Positions 28,153 through 29,524 of a DNA stretch of 29,524 nt are shown here, piece after piece; positions within the stretch are counted from its first letter, which is position 1, and each line of letters begins with the position of its first letter. Location: IMG/VR virus record IMGVR_UViG_3300028608_000058, positions 1-29,524 of that record; one strand, 5' to 3'. The stretch comes from a virus. The position numbers and the translations under genes were made by a program. The notes beneath the pieces were generated by a model, which ran no database searches, was not told the DNA's origin, and saw only the letters and a program-made list of their open reading frames with translations.

Positions 28153-28806
28153 CTACTGCTTGAGCTGCGGTGTCAGCCACCCGGCGAACTCGTCGCCCGG
28201 GGCGGGGGGCCTGGTCTTGTTGGCGCCGGACGCCTGAGTGCGGTCCGGTGCGGGACGCCGCGGGCCCTCCTGGGGCTGGGATTTCGCCCAGTGCGGCTTG
28301 CGCTCCAACAGCGCCTGGAGATCCGCCTCGATGGCGGACTCGTCGATGTCGCCGTCCTCGCTGATGTACGAGTCGAGATCGAGTGCACCGACCGCGTCCT
28401 CGGGATCCGTGAACGCCGGCCGGTCGTCGGCCGATGCGCCCGCCATGGCCTGCACGCGAGCCTTCGCCAGCTTCTGGCGGGTCTTCGCGATCTGGTCGTT
28501 GGCACGCGCCAGCTGGTCGTTGAGGCGCTCGGACTCCGACTTCTCGGCGTCCTTGATGCGCTGCAGCTCCGCGGCCTTGGGCTCCAGCTCCTTGAGACGC
28601 TTGCGGAGGTTCGCGGCCTCCGAGTTCGCCTTCCGGATCTTCGCCTCGGCCTGCTTCCGGTCGAACGGCTTCTCCTCGCCGCCGGACTCCGCCTCCTGGG
28701 CGTCGTCCCGCTGCTCGGTGCCGTCCTGGCCCTCGGTGGCCGTCTCGTCGACGGTCTCCTCGGTACCGGACTCCTGCTGCTCGGTCGTCTCGTTCTCTTC
28801 GGGCAT
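28153..28806 (-). CDS. Capsid scaffolding protein
   Basis: A 217-residue protein of scaffold type: a very acidic, Gln/Glu-rich N-terminus (MPEENETTEQQESGTEETVD), a long coiled coil (KIRKANSEAANLRKRLKELE, SERLNDQLARANDQIAKTRQ), an AFTDPEDAVGALDLDSYISE segment and a Pro/basic C-terminal region ending EFAGWLTPQLKQ. It shapes the procapsid and is removed before maturation. ATG 28806 has a GGAGG site. It precedes the capsid gene directly. Confidence 0.93.
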   Translation of the reverse strand: MPEENETTEQQESGTEETVDETATEGQDGTEQRDDAQEAESGGEEKPFDRKQAEAKIRKANSEAANLRKRLKELEPKAAELQRIKDAEKSESERLNDQLARANDQIAKTRQKLAKARVQAMAGASADDRPAFTDPEDAVGALDLDSYISEDGDIDESAIEADLQALLERKPHWAKSQPQEGPRRPAPDRTQASGANKTRPPAPGDEFAGWLTPQLKQ

Positions 28807-28833
28807 GACGAATCGGCCCTCCAGGGGCTGTCG

Positions 28834-28862
28834 AAAAGGGAAAGGCCGCCACCAGGGCGACC
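28834..28862 (-). terminator. Intra-operon terminator/attenuator before the scaffold gene
   Basis: On the minus strand GGUCGCC-CUGGU-GGCGGCC forms a 7-bp stem (one G-U) followed by UUUCCCUUUU, right after the MuF-like stop. A leaky intrinsic terminator is likely, with a possible extra promoter for the head genes downstream not evident. Confidence 0.6.
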
Positions 28863-28866
28863 GTTG

Positions 28867-29524
28867 TTAGAAAGCTCCGGGGAGCGGGTTCGGATCGTGC
28901 TCGGCCAGCGCCCGCCTGAACCGGGCAAGCTGGCTACCGGAGTGGCCGGCGGCGTACTCCTCGTACAGCCGCGCCCACTCGCGGGCCTGCGGGGACGGCT
29001 CGAACCGCTGCCCCGCAAAAACCGGGATGGCGCCACAGTGGCAGCCATCATGGGCACGGAAGCCCACCGTCTCCCGGGCGAAGACCGAGCCGCGGGAGGC
29101 CAGCAATTTACAGAAGGCGCACGCCCCCAAGGCTGCCGACCGCGCCCACGCTCTCGCCTGCGGATCCTGCCGCACCGCCTCCAGGACAGTACTGCGGCCC
29201 GTATCGGCGACGAGCTTCTGCGCAACCAGTTCGGCCTTCTTCTCCGCCTGCTCCAGACGCGTCTCCAGCGGCTGCTGCTGCGCCACGGTGGCCTGCTCAG
29301 GCTCGCGTTCCCACACGTCCTTCGCCGCCCACCGCAGACTCGCCTCGGTCTTCTCAGGCGGCGGCGGATCCGCGACCGGCACCGTGAACGAGCCGGACAC
29401 CCCGGCCGCGTCCCGCTGCGCGTCGTAGAACTCGGCACCCAGCGCGGCAGAGGTTTGCGCGTACTGGTCGACGACCGTCTGCACGGCCGTGACCCGGACC
29501 GGTATCGGGCGGCTCAGCGTGGGC
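28867..29524 (-). CDS. MuF-like minor head protein (5' end beyond window)
   Basis: About 218 residues are visible; the frame stays open through the right edge, so it is partial. It carries DQYAQTSAALGAEFYDAQRD at the start, a coiled middle (LETRLEQAEKKAELVAQKLV) and the diagnostic CAFCKLLASRGSVFARETVG with FRAHDGCHCGAIPVFAGQRF, the Cys-His pattern of MuF/VG15-type head morphogenesis proteins. Such proteins are packed with the portal and enter with DNA. The C-terminal part is helical (RLYEEYAAGHSGSQLARFRR). The portal should lie just beyond the window edge. Confidence 0.9.
   Translation of the reverse strand, partial: PTLSRPIPVRVTAVQTVVDQYAQTSAALGAEFYDAQRDAAGVSGSFTVPVADPPPPEKTEASLRWAAKDVWEREPEQATVAQQQPLETRLEQAEKKAELVAQKLVADTGRSTVLEAVRQDPQARAWARSAALGACAFCKLLASRGSVFARETVGFRAHDGCHCGAIPVFAGQRFEPSPQAREWARLYEEYAAGHSGSQLARFRRALAEHDPNPLPGAF

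Noticed and set aside
1-29524. CRISPR arrays, rRNA genes or insertion sequences
   Set aside because: No regularly spaced repeats with spacers, no rRNA-like stretch, and no transposase with matching ends was seen.

Overview
The window is high-GC actinobacterial DNA. Gene style, codon use and family membership (DUF6233, DUF5047 and Streptomyces-phage-type small genes) point to Streptomyces. It carries most of one arm of an integrated siphovirus prophage. The right edge cuts a MuF-like head gene, so terminase and portal lie beyond it. The left edge cuts an XRE-type regulator. No attachment core or host boundary could be fixed inside the window.

Layout, left to right. (1) Positions 1-2600: the end of an XRE-type regulator, a small unknown gene, and a tyrosine integrase broken by one in-frame TAG. 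A gene-free stretch follows with repeated GTTGGGTG sites, a terminator and a near-perfect actinobacterial LexA box. (2) 2587-6500: control and early genes: a small XRE protein, a GntR DNA-binding domain, a LexA-type DNA-binding domain without peptidase, a DUF6233 protein, and a run of five tightly packed minus-strand small genes with near-identical junctions. (3) 6466-10809: an unusual cargo block. It holds a Ro60/TROVE protein, two tandem Y RNAs just upstream of it on the same strand (one with a circularly permuted tRNA-like domain), a 508-aa GIY-YIG protein with a large unrecognised C-terminus, and a serine recombinase whose stop overlaps the GIY-YIG start. Inverted repeats and a 22-bp palindrome sit upstream of the recombinase. 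(4) 10973-11650: a plus-strand lipoprotein with its own terminator. (5) 11654-29524: the late operon, all on the minus strand. In transcription order it encodes MuF-like head protein, scaffold, HK97-fold major capsid, a GT4 glycosyltransferase, head-tail connectors, tail terminator, major tail protein, frameshifted tail chaperones, tape measure, distal tail and tail-tip proteins, endolysin, holin candidates and small proteins.

How it fits together: part 5 builds a long, non-contractile-tailed virion and lyses the cell. Part 2 would govern lysogeny, with a probable SOS link through the LexA box. The integrase break suggests that excision is damaged, unless the serine recombinase or a helper substitutes. 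Part 3 is the most interesting section: a phage-borne Ro60 ribonucleoprotein whose RNAs lie directly in front of the protein gene, next to a nuclease-like protein and a recombinase. That Ro60 binds Y RNA is established knowledge. That the GIY-YIG protein or recombinase works with it is inference from gene order only.
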